From Hysterangium stoloniferum (Eukaryota > Basidiomycota > Agaricomycetes > Hysterangiales > Hysterangiaceae): a stretch of 64,000 bases of DNA. Position 1 is the stretch's first letter. Every line of letters begins with the position of its first letter. The stretch is from NCBI GenBank assembly GCA_015178975.1, contig WHVD01000009.1:682001-746000 (forward strand), in the 5' to 3' direction. The position numbers and the translations under genes were made by a program. This document shows, in pieces, positions 10,475-20,584 of the stretch. The notes beneath the pieces are model-generated. The model was not told the DNA's origin and did no database searches. It saw only the letters and a list, made by a program, of their open reading frames with translations.

Positions 10475-11744
10475 TGTCACGAATCGATTATTCTTTGATA
10501 AAGTCAAATATTATTCTACTAATCGAACTTGAAAGCCTCGTTCAATGAAGTATATATTGTTACGACCCGGACAAATCCCGCCGGACTCCGGGCACTAACT
10601 CGTACGCCCCCACGCGCTACAAGCACCAATCGTCTGTTTATAGGATTTCCCGCCCGGACTCCGTTACGTCAAGACTCGTTACGTTCGACCTCATTAAGAC
10701 ACATATCAGTCACCGGACTTCCCCCGGACCCCGTCTCTGTCTATGTCCGTCTTCGTCCCACGCATCAGTCACCGGACCCGCTTAGAATCCCGTCACCGCT
10801 CTAATCGAGCCCCGTTCCCGTTTTAGTCAAATGACCTGTCACGATTTAGGACTCCGCTCCCGCTCCGTTTCCCGTTATGGGTTATGCTTTGTCACGATTC
10901 GGACTCCGCTCCGTTCCGTCCCGTTCCTAACACCAATTTGGTGTTTACTATTCCCGTTTTATGTTTTGCTCGTTTCGTCTCATTATTACTGGATTCGGTA
11001 TGTCATGCATTCCACGGTCTATATAAACTGGCAGATGTTGTACATACAATCCAGTCAGAAAATTAGCTTAGATTCCCCCCAGTAATCTAATACATTTTCC
11101 TCTCTAAAACCCTACTCTCATCAGACCGCTCGCACTAGTCGGAGCCCACGGGCTCCGGCGCATCTATCTCTCTCGACTATCTCGACTCACGACTCTCGAC
11201 TCACGACTCTCGACTCACGACCTACAACTCACGACCCACGAACCCCCGCCCGGACTCCCCGGGATTCCCGTCCGCCTGTCTGAAATTGGACAACACGATC
11301 TAGCGAGGGCGCAGCCTATAAGCTGAAGCCAAGTCCTACCGGATATCCCGCGGGTTTCTCCGGAAACCCGGCCTGAGTGTGTATCCTAACATATATTCGC
11401 CCTGTCGATGAAGTAAGAGGCTAATACCAGTTGTGAGAACTCATGGAAGTATTTGTCGAAGAAGTTACAACAAGATAGATTACTAATATCACTAATATAC
11501 AGATATTTCGACTGACTTCCCTCACTCCTTTCGTAGCCCTTTTATGCTTTTCGTCATATCATTATGACTATGTTATGAACTAATAATGAAATCATTCATG
11601 ACATCGAATTGAGACATGTTGAAAGAGATTCAATGGTGTCAAATAATGTTTGGTTTTGTCGAGTTGAATTCGATAGGTTGAAGAGTTGTCGAAAGTTACC
11701 TTTGAATGTTTGTGACAATATTGTGACATGTGATGGTTGTGACA
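10475..11744 (-). repeat. Left LTR of element C, split by solo LTR B5
   Basis: Own sequence 10475-10557 and 11397-11744. Reading leftwards it starts TGTCACAACC and ends ATTCGTGACA. At its inner side 11745-11758 reads GTATCCTCCCTTTG, the complement of the polypurine tract seen at 17371-17384. The right LTR lacks about 110 bp present here. Confidence 0.8.
10558..11391 (+). mobile_element. Solo LTR B5
   Basis: 834 bp, TGTTACGACC...CCTAACA, with duplication TATAT at 10553-10557 and 11392-11396. CpG-rich, hence young. In transcription direction it has a TATA box (TATATAAACTGG near 11020), the conserved U5 motif at 11304-11336, and a terminal U5 hairpin at 11350-11369 with 8-bp arms CGGGTTTC and GAAACCCG around TCCG. 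Confidence 0.9.
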
Positions 11745-11822
11745 GTATCCTCCCTTTGTGACCGGGCCCACAAGGTCGGAGTTTGAAAAGTTTTCATCGT
11801 CTATTTTCATGTTCATCAATCA

Positions 11823-12658
11823 ATGTCTGACATAGAAGTTGATCAGCTCGAATCAGAATCTGAGTTTTTGGGTTTCGAGGATAAAGATGCAGTTGTTGAT
11901 GCGGTTGGTAAGTTGATTTCTGGGATTTCTTTAAAATTAGTTAATTAGTTGTTTTTTAGAAGAAATTCCCAAAAAGTGCATAGAAGACTGTGAAGAACCA
12001 TTCAATAAGGCGACTAGTAAGGGAATTGGGATGCAATGGGAATTTGAGGCAAAATCGGAAAATTCGTAATTTTTCATTTTTGTCAAATTTTTGTCAAATT
12101 TTGCTAATTTGTTTTTTCCAGTTGCAAGATATGTTTTTTCCAGTTGCAAGATATGTTTTTTCCAGTTGCAAGATATGTTTTAACACGAATTTTGTGTGGA
12201 AGAAAACTAATGCGTCATCGAATTACGATCAGTACAATCGATTGCATCGGGCCTGTTACTGGACCGTAAATAGGCCAGCCGGAAAACTGCATTGAAACCA
12301 AAAGAAAAGTCGAAACGTGATCGAAGAGTCGGAACAGGAGAGCGAAAATGGTAGTCCAGAGATTCAAAAGCTTGGCCAAAGAAAAAACACTCATCGCAAC
12401 ACCATGTCAAGATTGTCAAATTTTTTGAGACGGTCGAGAAGGTCGGAACATCGGTCGGATAACCAGTTGGAAAAGGAAATAAAATCGATTGGCGAAAGGA
12501 TGTCGAAATTAGAGGAAACTATGGAAGATTTAATCAGTGAGGTCAAAGCGTTCAGAAAGGATTTTTCGTTTTTGTTGAAGAAATTGGTCGAAAGTGGCGA
12601 TTTTAGTGAGGAGACTGACATTAGCATTAATAGTGGAAGATTTCGGGGCATGGTTTGA
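11823..12658 (+). pseudogene. Antisense accessory gene of element C (spliced; cysteine-rich and coiled-coil protein)
   Basis: It lies between the chromodomain end and the 3' LTR, opposite to pol. ATG at 11823 starts MSDIEVDQLESESEF. Exon 1 is 11823-11907, intron 1 11908-11959 (GTAAGT...TTTTTTAG), exon 2 11960-12065, intron 2 from 12066 (GTAATT) to a CAG at 12165. Exon 3 then reads CKICFNTNFVWKK and, further on, HRACYW in frame. A TGA at 12293-12295 interrupts, but the same frame runs on to 12658 through an Arg-rich segment and a heptad coiled coil (IKSIGERMSKLEETMEDLIS). The second exon has the pair CIEDC. A shorter inverted copy sits in the right half of C. The layout (acidic N-terminus, Cys-rich middle, coiled-coil C-terminus) parallels the antisense gene of element H. 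Function unknown; a nucleic-acid-binding or regulatory role is a guess. Confidence 0.6.
12111..12180 (+). repeat. Triplicated 22-bp 3' splice site
   Basis: The unit TTGCAAGATATGTTTTTTCC plus AG is repeated in tandem, giving three TTTTTTCCAG acceptors ending at 12121, 12143 and 12165. Twenty-two is not a multiple of three, so each acceptor gives a different frame. Only the last leads into the coiled-coil frame; the second hits a stop almost at once. The inverted copy in the right half of C has a single acceptor, so the repeat is an expansion. Confidence 0.75.
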
Positions 12659-12814
12659 TAAGATGGCAGAATTGAGAGAGGAAGGAATTGAGGATTTGTA
12701 GTTACTTTTAAATTTTGATATAATTGATGTTTTTGCATTTTGATATGTTTTTCGATTTTGTTTGAATAGATGTTGAAATAAGTGTTGAAAGATAGTTGAA
12801 TAAAATTTTTAATG

Positions 12815-14466
12815 TCATGGAAGATTTGGATATTTTTGATGAAATTCTTCGATAAGGTCGAAAGCATGTTCGAGATCTTGAGAGCCTAACCATGAAGTTT
12901 CTTTGTTTGTTCCTCCATAACCTAACCAAGCAACTAAATATCGTAACGAATCTTTATATCTTTTATCGAATTTTGAATCCAAAATTTCTCGAATTTCATA
13001 TTTGGGTTCTTCTTCAACATAAATTGGTGGAGGAGGAGGTTGTTTTTGATTTGGGAAAGTATTGGGATAAAATGGTTCTAACATTGAGATGTGAAAGACG
13101 GGATGAATTTCTTTGAGATGATTGGGAAGTTTTAGTGTATAAGAATGAGATCCTGGTCGAGCAATGATTTCAAATGGGCCTAATAATTTTTCCGATCATT
13201 TTTTCGATGGTCGAGTCGTTTGAATGAAGTCGGATTGTAGGAAGACTTGAGAATGGATTGGAAAGTCGAAAGACTCTTTTCGATGTATGTCGGAATATTT
13301 TTGATAATGTATTTGCGCTTTCTGGATATTTGATTTGAGATGTTTATGTAGAGCTTCAAGATCTGTCGTATAATCACGAGCTAGAGCAGAAGCTAGATCT
13401 TTTTCAGGGTGAATTTCTAACAATGGATGATAACCTTTATTAGCAAAAAATGGTGTTTCACCAGTTGTTTCGGAAGGTGCATTGTTGTAAGTGAATTCAG
13501 CTAAAAGAAGTAATTCGGCCTCATTGTCTTGTTGATAATTGGAATATATTCGTAAATATTGTTCAAGGGTTTGATTGACTCGTTCGGTTTGTCCATCAGA
13601 TATCCCGAAGTGAAATGTAATTTCATGTTGAGTGCTGTTCCGAGAGATCGAAAGAAATACGATACGAATTCAGATCCTCGATCAGAAGTTACATGACTGG
13701 GGACTCCATGTTTTGAAAAGACATGTAATACGAAAAGTCGAGCGAGTTCGGGAGCGTTGATCGTAGTATAAGTTGGAATGAATATTGCTTGTTTCAAAAG
13801 TCAATCGATGATTATGAGTATTGAGTCGTAACCATTCGAGGTTGGTAATTGTTCGATAAAGTCCATCGAGATCGAATGCCATGGTTGAAGAGGAATTGGA
13901 AGTTGCTTAAGTAATCCAACGGGTCGATGTCGTGGAGTTTTCGATTTTGTACACGTTACGCATGATCAAATAAAATCTTGAATATCTTGTCGGAGTCGTG
14001 GCCAAAAGAAAACTCAATATATTGTTCGATACATTTTCATTTGACCGAAATGGCCTGCTGTAATATGATCGTGTCGTGATTGAAGAACTCGAAGTCGGAG
14101 AGTTTGATAATTGGGAATGTAAATTCTGTTTCAGAAACATAAAAAGTCTTGTTTGTTCTTTTGCCAATCTTCTTCGGTACCGTTGGAAATCTGTCGAATT
14201 TTGTCGAGAGTAAATTGATCTTCTTTTTGAGCTTTGAATATATCTTTCAATAGTTGATCCATATCCATAATGAGAGTAGCTTTTCTCGCTATTGGAACAT
14301 AATATGTTGCATGTAAGGAAGCTTGGATTTGCTCATTTGTAAATACCGGTCGAAGATTAGTCGGATTCTTTTTTGAATAGTCGGGTTCATTCGGATAAAC
14401 GTCATTTCTTCTGGAAAGAACATCTGTTTTCAAATTTAGTTTTCCTGGTCGAAATCGAATAATCAA
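12815..14466 (-). pseudogene. RNase H end, integrase and chromodomain of element C
   Basis: Minus-strand relic in several frames. 14466-14131 starts with the RNase H tail (IRFRPGKLNLKTDVLSRRND). 14130-13907 holds the integrase zinc-binding region (HFGQ, CVTC). 13882-13501 is the catalytic core with SMDFIEQLP and VTSDRGSEF, so two acidic catalytic residues are visible. 13423-13130 is the C-terminal GPFEI module, and 13084-12815 is a chromodomain (YEIREILDSKF, YLVAWLGYG, ETSWLGSQDL) ending EFHQKYPNLP. Frameshifts and stops break it. RT is absent; the sequence stops at the strand switch near 14470. Confidence 0.8.
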
Positions 14467-14635
14467 ATTAAAGGTTGATAAATATCAACTGTTGATGAAG
14501 CCCAGGACACGATCTGAGACTACCAAAGCATCGAGTTCTACAGCACTCCAATCCGTGGCTCCCATTCCATCACCGAGAGTTATTCAGCCATCGTGAATTC
14601 CAGTTTCTCCTTTGACCAAAACTTGACGAGCTACG

Positions 14636-16340
14636 ATGTCTTCAACTCGAGAACCCAAAGAAGTTCGAGAAGAACCGATCTTGCCAATTCAAGAATCTGA
14701 ATCCCCTTTAACGCCTTTGCCCGAATCACCACGTCCCGAACCTGTTACGTCTGAGGATGAAACAATGTTTCGACATTTCGGAGATGCGCTCGGAAAAGTA
14801 TTGAAGGACCAGATGTCTTCGAAGGAGCCCAAAATCACAGTGAATAAGCCCAAGAGTTTACTGGAGAAGAACCTTTGATGTTGAAGAATTTTATCGCTCA
14901 ATGCGAAATGGTCTTTCGATCTCAACCAAAATCGTTTGAATCCGATCAATCGAAAATTACAATGGTAACTTCATATTTCCAGAGAACGGCTCAAGAGTGG
15001 TGGCAACCCTTTCTATTAAATCCCCCAATTCCTCCACCATCTTTCCTTGTGGATTATCTCGATTTTCTAGATGAATTATATGCTCAGTTTGGAGAAATTG
15101 ATGCAGAAGGAGAAGCCGAAGAAAAACTCGATAATCTTTGAATGAAAGCTCATCATCATGTTGTGAAGTATTCAATTCAATTTACAAGTCTCGCTGCTCA
15201 AACTTGATATGACGAATTCACTTTACGACAACGATTTTATAAAGGACTTCCAAATTGAATTAAGGACGAAATAGTGAAGCTTCAAGTTCAGCCCGAAGGT
15301 TTTGCCGAACTGCAAACGGCAGCCCTTCGACTCGATTCTTACTATTGGATGCAAGAGAATGAAAGACAACACGAAACAGAATCAAGTTCAACTCCACGAA
15401 GATTTGAAAGAAGACAATCAACAATGCCTACGACTTATCCTTCGACATCATGAACACCTTTGACTTCAAAACCGACAACTTTGACTTCAAAACCGACAAC
15501 TTCAATTTCAAGAACATTTAGGCCTTTGACTCAAGCGAAACCATCTTCAACAATTTTAGGACCTGATGGACGATTACTTCCTGCCGAATGAGACAGAAGA
15601 TTTAAAGAAGGATTATGTATATTATGTGGAGAGAAAGGCCATTCAGCGAGGGATTGCCCGGAAAGAAAAACTCGTCAAATTGCAAAAGGACGAATCGTTG
15701 AAGTCCAATATTCGACAACTCAATCTGACCAGTCAAATCACACATTGAATGTTAAATCGGAAAATTGAAAAGGGATACTCTTCAGGTGTGTGAAGAGTAT
15801 CGAAGAAGACTCGATCACGCCGAAAAAGATTCCTGTGTAATATTATGAGTGGTAACAATTTCTGATTCTTTAATTATTGAACTTAAATCGAAAAAAATTC
15901 CGAAAATGAAAGCATTAATTGATTCAGGATCTAGTCATCTTTTTATGGACAAAATGTTTGCACGACAAAATAATCTATCTTTCGACCAATTGAAAAATCC
16001 GTTATCATTAAAATTAATTGACAGATCGACTCCAACGTCAGGACAAATCACGTATATGACTACATTACAAGTTTACTTTCCATCCAGGCAAATTCAAGAA
16101 TTACAATTCTTTTTAACCAATCTCGACTCGTCTTGTCAAGTGGTATTAGGACCCAATCGGCTGAAGCAATACAATCCTGAGATTGACTAGCGATCTGGCC
16201 ATTACATTGTTCAAACCTACTTCGACAATCTTCAAGAAATCCGAATCCGATTCAAACATCAATCACGACTTTATTGGAAAAAGAGAAGCATGCTTCGATC
16301 TGGGCGAGTCAAATCATTATTTCCAAGAAGATTTACAAGA
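14636..16340 (+). pseudogene. Gag and protease of element C (opposite strand)
   Basis: Plus-strand relic. ATG 14636 starts a Ser/Pro/Glu-rich N-terminus. The frame near 14875-15141 is the Gag core (EEFYRSMRNGLSISTK-like start, then FQRTAQEWWQPFLLNPP). A CCHC knuckle lies near 15620-15665. 15849-16190 is a retropepsin with ALIDSGSSHLFMDK and CQVVLGPNRL. In-frame TGA and TAG codons at Trp positions break it. Protein-like sequence ends near 16340 in the usual spacer before RT. It runs opposite to the integrase half of the same element. Confidence 0.75.
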
Positions 16341-16344
16341 AATC

Positions 16345-16935
16345 AAAATCTGAGACTTTTCAATTCTTCTACCACCTCATTGACGGAAGCCTCTCTCCTC
16401 CTTCTTCCTTTACCTTTGTCCTTGTCATTCGCAACAGTGTTAAAACACATTACCACATCATCTCACACAGCGAGCAATTTGTCCTCATAACCGCCTTCTG
16501 TGGTGCCACCTCATTCACCTGATCCTATCAGCAGGCGCTTCTGTGTGAATATAGGCTCTGCTCTCAACACAGCAATATCATCCTCTTCCTCCCTGCTATG
16601 GCTCACGTTCAGCCATCTCCTACAAATACTCTACCACCAGGACCCCCTGCTAATGGTCAACCAACACCCTTATCTTCAAATCCTGCACAACAAGCTCCTA
16701 TATCATGGGAAGGCGACAGGATGTTTAATGTGTATATCCATGATTATTTCCTCAAGCGTGGTTTCCTCAAAGCTGCCAAGGAACTCGAATCAGAAGCTGA
16801 TATCACCAATGATGCTACACCTCCCATCAATGCCAGACAGGGCTTTTTATTCAAATGGTGGAGCGTCTTCTGGATGTTCTTTGCCGCCAAAACAACGGGT
16901 CAAGGGCTAGAAAGTGTTATGTTATATTTTCACAA
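16345..16935 (+). pseudogene. Captured host fragment: N-terminal LisH-domain protein
   Basis: Between the protease spacer and the inverted antisense-gene arm lies sequence unlike any retroelement. ATG 16598 opens a frame (to 16966) with a Pro/Gln-rich start, then WEGDRMFNVYIHDYFLKRGF, a LisH dimerisation motif. The segments ESEADI, PPINARQGFLFKWWSVFWMF and TTGQG follow, as in the N-terminus of fungal Flo8/Som1-like LisH regulators. The pyrimidine-rich stretch 16380-16590 looks like its 5' UTR. The last about 10 codons of the frame already belong to the inverted element arm. No C-terminal part is present and no intron is seen, so an RNA-mediated capture is possible. Confidence 0.65.
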
Positions 16936-17307
16936 CCAGGCCGATTGCAATTTGACAACGCGTTAGTTTTCTTGTACACGAAATTCATGTTAAAACACAT
17001 TGTGCAACTGGAAAAAACAAATTAGCAAAACTAGACAAAAATTTGACAAAAACGAAAAATTATGAATTTTCCGATTTTGCCTCAAATTCCCATTGCATCC
17101 CAATTCCCTTACGAGTCACCTTATTGAACGGTTCTTCACAGTCTTCTATGTGCTTTTTGGGAATTTCTTCTAAAGAACAACTAATTAAATAATTTTAAAG
17201 AAATCCCAGAAATCAACTTACCAACCGCATCAACAACTGCATCTTTATCCTCAAAACCCAAAAACTTGGATTCTGATTTGAGCTGATCAACTTCTATGTC
17301 AGACATT
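16930..17307 (-). pseudogene. Inverted partial copy of the antisense accessory gene
   Basis: Minus-strand sequence from ATG 17305-17307 repeats exon 1, intron 1, exon 2 and intron 2 of the gene at 11823, then the start of exon 3 with one splice acceptor, and stops near 16930 where the LisH fragment begins. It differs by scattered C/T and G/A changes, so the two arms of the palindrome have diverged. Confidence 0.7.
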
Positions 17308-17370
17308 GATTGATGAACATGAAAATAGACGATGAAAACTTTTCAAACTCCGACCTCGTGGGCTCGGTCA

Positions 17371-17727
17371 CAAAGGGAGGATACTGTCACAACCGTCAAT
17401 ACTGTCACAACCGTCACATGTCACAATATTGTCACAAACATTCAAAGGTAACTTTCAACAACTCTTCGACCTATCGAATTCAACTCGACAAAACCGAACA
17501 TTATTCGACACCATTGAATCTCTAGTCAGTCGAAATATCTGTATATTAGTGATATTAGTAATCTATCTTGTTGTAACTTCTTCGACAAATACTTCCGTGA
17601 GTTCTTGCAACTGGTATTAGCCTCTTACTTCATCGACAGGGCAAATATATACTTCGTTGAATGAGGCTTTCGAGTTTGATTAGTAGAATAATATTCGACT
17701 TTATCAAAGAATAATTGATTCGTGACA
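17371..17727 (+). repeat. Polypurine tract (17371-17384) and right LTR of element C
   Basis: CAAAGGGAGGATAC precedes the LTR, which runs 17385-17727 from TGTCACAACC to ATTCGTGACA, followed by the duplication GCATC. It is the inverse of the left LTR. Confidence 0.82.
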
Positions 17728-17732
17728 GCATC

Positions 17733-19540
17733 ACATCCCCCAATTGTGTTAATACACCCCCCACTGTGAATTGCAGAGAAGGGTAATTGATAGAGACATG
17801 CATCCAACCAGTCAGCATCATGTCCACCTTGGGAATTGGAAGCAGTGATGGAGGAGGTAAGTCAAGAATACTGGTGTGAATTGGAGTGATAGGTAGGGGG
17901 TCTATTGTGGCAGGCTCAATATCTGGGATTATAGCCCTCAATTTTCCTCTCACTTTCTCACTCATTTGGGCAAGGTCTTTTACCAGATCCTCACCAGGAG
18001 CATCAGCCTGCATCAGTTCCTCATAGGGAGGGAGAATCAGGCTGCCGAGAGATATGCAAAGGGAGGGGGCAGGTTCTGGGGAAGAGATCAAGTCAGTGAT
18101 GGGTGGACATGGAATCTCGAGGCCGCTAGGAGTTTCTGGCAAGAGCGTAGGATCAAGTTGTGGAGAGGGAGGCAAGGAGTGGGTTCTGTACAAGTGGAAT
18201 CATAGTGGGGGGGGGGGGGGATTTGTGTATCAAGGGGAGTTGATAGTGGGCACTGGATGTGGAGAGGGAGGCAAGGAGTGGGTCATCTGCTCAAGTGGAA
18301 TTGTAGCAGGGGGGGTTTGTGTATCAAGGAGGTTGGATCTGCAGAGGTGGGGTATTGGGATAGTGGGCACTGGATGTGGAGAGGGAGGCAAGGAGTGGTC
18401 ATCTGCTCAAGTGGAATCATAGCAGGGGAGGTTTGTGTATTGAGGGGGTTGGAATTGCAGAGGTGGGGTATTGGGATAGTGGGCACTGGAACTGTCAGTG
18501 GCTTATATAAATCATATGAAGGGATAGCAGGGGGTTTGTGTCAGATGAGGGGGGTGGGATGTGGAGTGAATGATGCTGGGATGATGGGTGTCATTGATGT
18601 GATATGCAGGTAATGCAAAATGGTAGTGGGGGATTCGAGTGACATGAGAGGAGATGTGGATGTGACCGGTTCTGCTGTTGTTGCTGGTGCTGCCACCACT
18701 GATAGTACATCCAGGTGGTATCCCCTCCAGACTCGGACAGAAGGTCGCAGCTTCCTCCTTTGATTGGGATCGCTAGTTAAGAAGTGGATCCTATTGGGTA
18801 GTATGAATCCTTCATGACAATCCTCACCTACATGATCTCATAGTGTGGGTTATCCAACTGGCTTGTGTCCAAATCAGAGGACAAGTCTGCAGGTCACATA
18901 TAGTGGGTCCTTTCTACTGGGCCCTTTTGTTTGAGGAGTCTTGGAGGTAATTCAATTCCATCTACTCATTTTAATTCAACACTCTGTAGTCTGATTCTCC
19001 TGCTGAATTCCCAATCATAAAAAATTGCACCATCCTTTTGTTTGTGTCTCTTATTCCCTACCACTCATATGCAAGGGGTACCCTCATCACTGGCATCAGT
19101 CTCAGCAAAATCTGCCCATTTTTGTCTGGGGGGGGAGAAATTATCACTAGAGCTTGATAGCCTGCCTACCTCCTCAATTCTCATCTAGCCTGTTTAGAGG
19201 GGACCCCTATTTTAGTGCCTCTCCTCCTCTGATCCTCTTGATATTCCACTTTCCTTTTCCTCTGAGTCTCCTTTAACTCTGCTTGCACTCTTTTGTGAAA
19301 ATCTTTGCTCCATTGTTGATGCTTGATCTCATCCTCAGTAGAAGGGAATATGTACCATGGGTTTGGGGGGACTTTGGGCCATTCCTCTTGGACACCATCC
19401 CAGGTATTTCTTAATGGGGCTTGCATCCATGGAGTGACACCTCCCTGCTACTTCTATCATGCTTGACATTTCCTGTACGAGACAAGGGATGGGGGCTTGC
19501 ACTGGTGGTAGGAACAGGGGTGAATGTTTGAGTTTGAGAG
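17733..19540 (-). pseudogene. Minus-strand protein-coding relic of unknown identity
   Basis: Two minus-strand pieces look coding: 18193-17733 (Pro-rich, with ADAPGEDLVKDLAQMSEKVR) and 19586-19181 (WYIFPSTEDEIKHQQWSKDF, then a Lys/Arg-rich helix). The segment between gives short frames separated by stops that often sit where TGG or CGA could have been. It lies downstream of element J's chromodomain and continues into 10469-10021 beyond element C. It may be the Gag part of a further Ty3 element or an extra sense gene of J; no diagnostic motif (knuckle, DSG, YxDD) is visible. Confidence 0.4.
18159..18490. repeat. Minisatellite with about 100-120-bp units
   Basis: Three units start with TGTGGAGAGGGAGGCAAGG at 18159, 18258 and 18375, each followed by a CAAGTGGAATC segment, a G-run and GTGGGCACTGGA. 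Open frames across it are repeat translations. Confidence 0.75.
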
Positions 19541-20266
19541 TGTTACGACCATGTCGCAACCCTATCAGTCCTGAGGTTATCGCCACTTATCCACATTTTC
19601 AAGTTACCATTTCGGAAACCATCGGTCCCCGAAGCTGATGTATGTTTTCGCAATAATCAAACTCTGTTTACGCCCACGTCAAAATAACTTGTATTGTCTG
19701 GTTAAACTTTTGATACGTCCCTTTTATTATGTTGATCCATTCAATCCTATGTTTCACATATGTCTATCTATATTTGTAGTCCTTGAACTATTTCCTTTTA
19801 TCGTAATCCCGCTGTCGGTTATCATCGGCCTCCAAACTAATCATAAACTTCCCGTTCCTAGTCAAGCTTATTGTTAATACCGTTTTCTGCCCTTCTCCCT
19901 GTTAGTATTTTCTAGACACCTGTTACTTGTATATGAACCCACTGTAGTTGTAGTTACTAGGCAATCAGAATATCGACTCAGAATACCCTCATACGTCTGT
20001 AACAGTCTTGTACTAAGAATCCCCCCTTCCGCCTTTGCATGCGCTCGCCCACTCCCGGCCCCGACCCCTTGGCCCAACACTCAACTTGTCCTTCAGTTCC
20101 GAATTGGTATCTCACCGAAAGGAACTCATTAGGATTAGTCTTCGCCCGTCCGAAATCTAAGGACACCATACGGATATTTGCGAGGGCACAGCACATAAGC
20201 TGAAGCCAAGTCCTTCCGATCGGTCCCTGTCGGCCACCGACATTAGTCAGTTTTCAGTTCTTAACA
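19541..20266 (+). mobile_element. Solo LTR D1
   Basis: 726 bp, TGTTACGACC...GTTCTTAACA, duplication GAGAG at 19536-19540 and 20267-20271. The U5 motif lies at 20181-20213 with the ACATAA loop version. It separates the unknown relic from element J. Confidence 0.9.
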
Positions 20267-20584
20267 GAGAGTACTTCTTGAAGTTAGGGAGTTTGGGCTT
20301 GACTTGTTGACTCTGCAACATAGTGTGGTTATCAAAATGTTAATGGTGAATATAAGCAGGTGGTGAAGGAGGTAAAGAGAGTCATGAAAAAACTTTTAGC
20401 AATTTCATGTTTCTTTTATATTAATTTAAACCCCACTCATTTGCTGATGTGAAGAGGTTGAAGGGGGGGGAAGGAAAAAAGAAGGTGAGAAAGAAAAATA
20501 AATAATATTTGTTTGATATATAAGAGAAGGAACCAGTCCTATCAGTCATGAGAAGGGAGCATATAGTTAGTTAAATTCTGTAAA

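Larger units (their letters stand above)
10475..17727. mobile_element. Ty3/gypsy element C with inverted LTRs
   Basis: A 7.25-kb insertion flanked by the perfect duplication GCATC (10470-10474 and 17728-17732). The two LTRs (10475-11744 and 17385-17727) are in opposite orientation. Each is bordered on its inner side by the same polypurine tract, so both ends are 3'-LTR ends and both outer termini are U5 termini. The left half holds pol 3' sequence on the minus strand (RNase H end, integrase, chromodomain) plus an antisense gene. The right half holds Gag and protease on the plus strand, then a captured LisH fragment, then part of the antisense gene inverted. RT is missing. The strands switch near 14470. 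The perfect duplication says it integrated in about this form. Confidence 0.8.
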
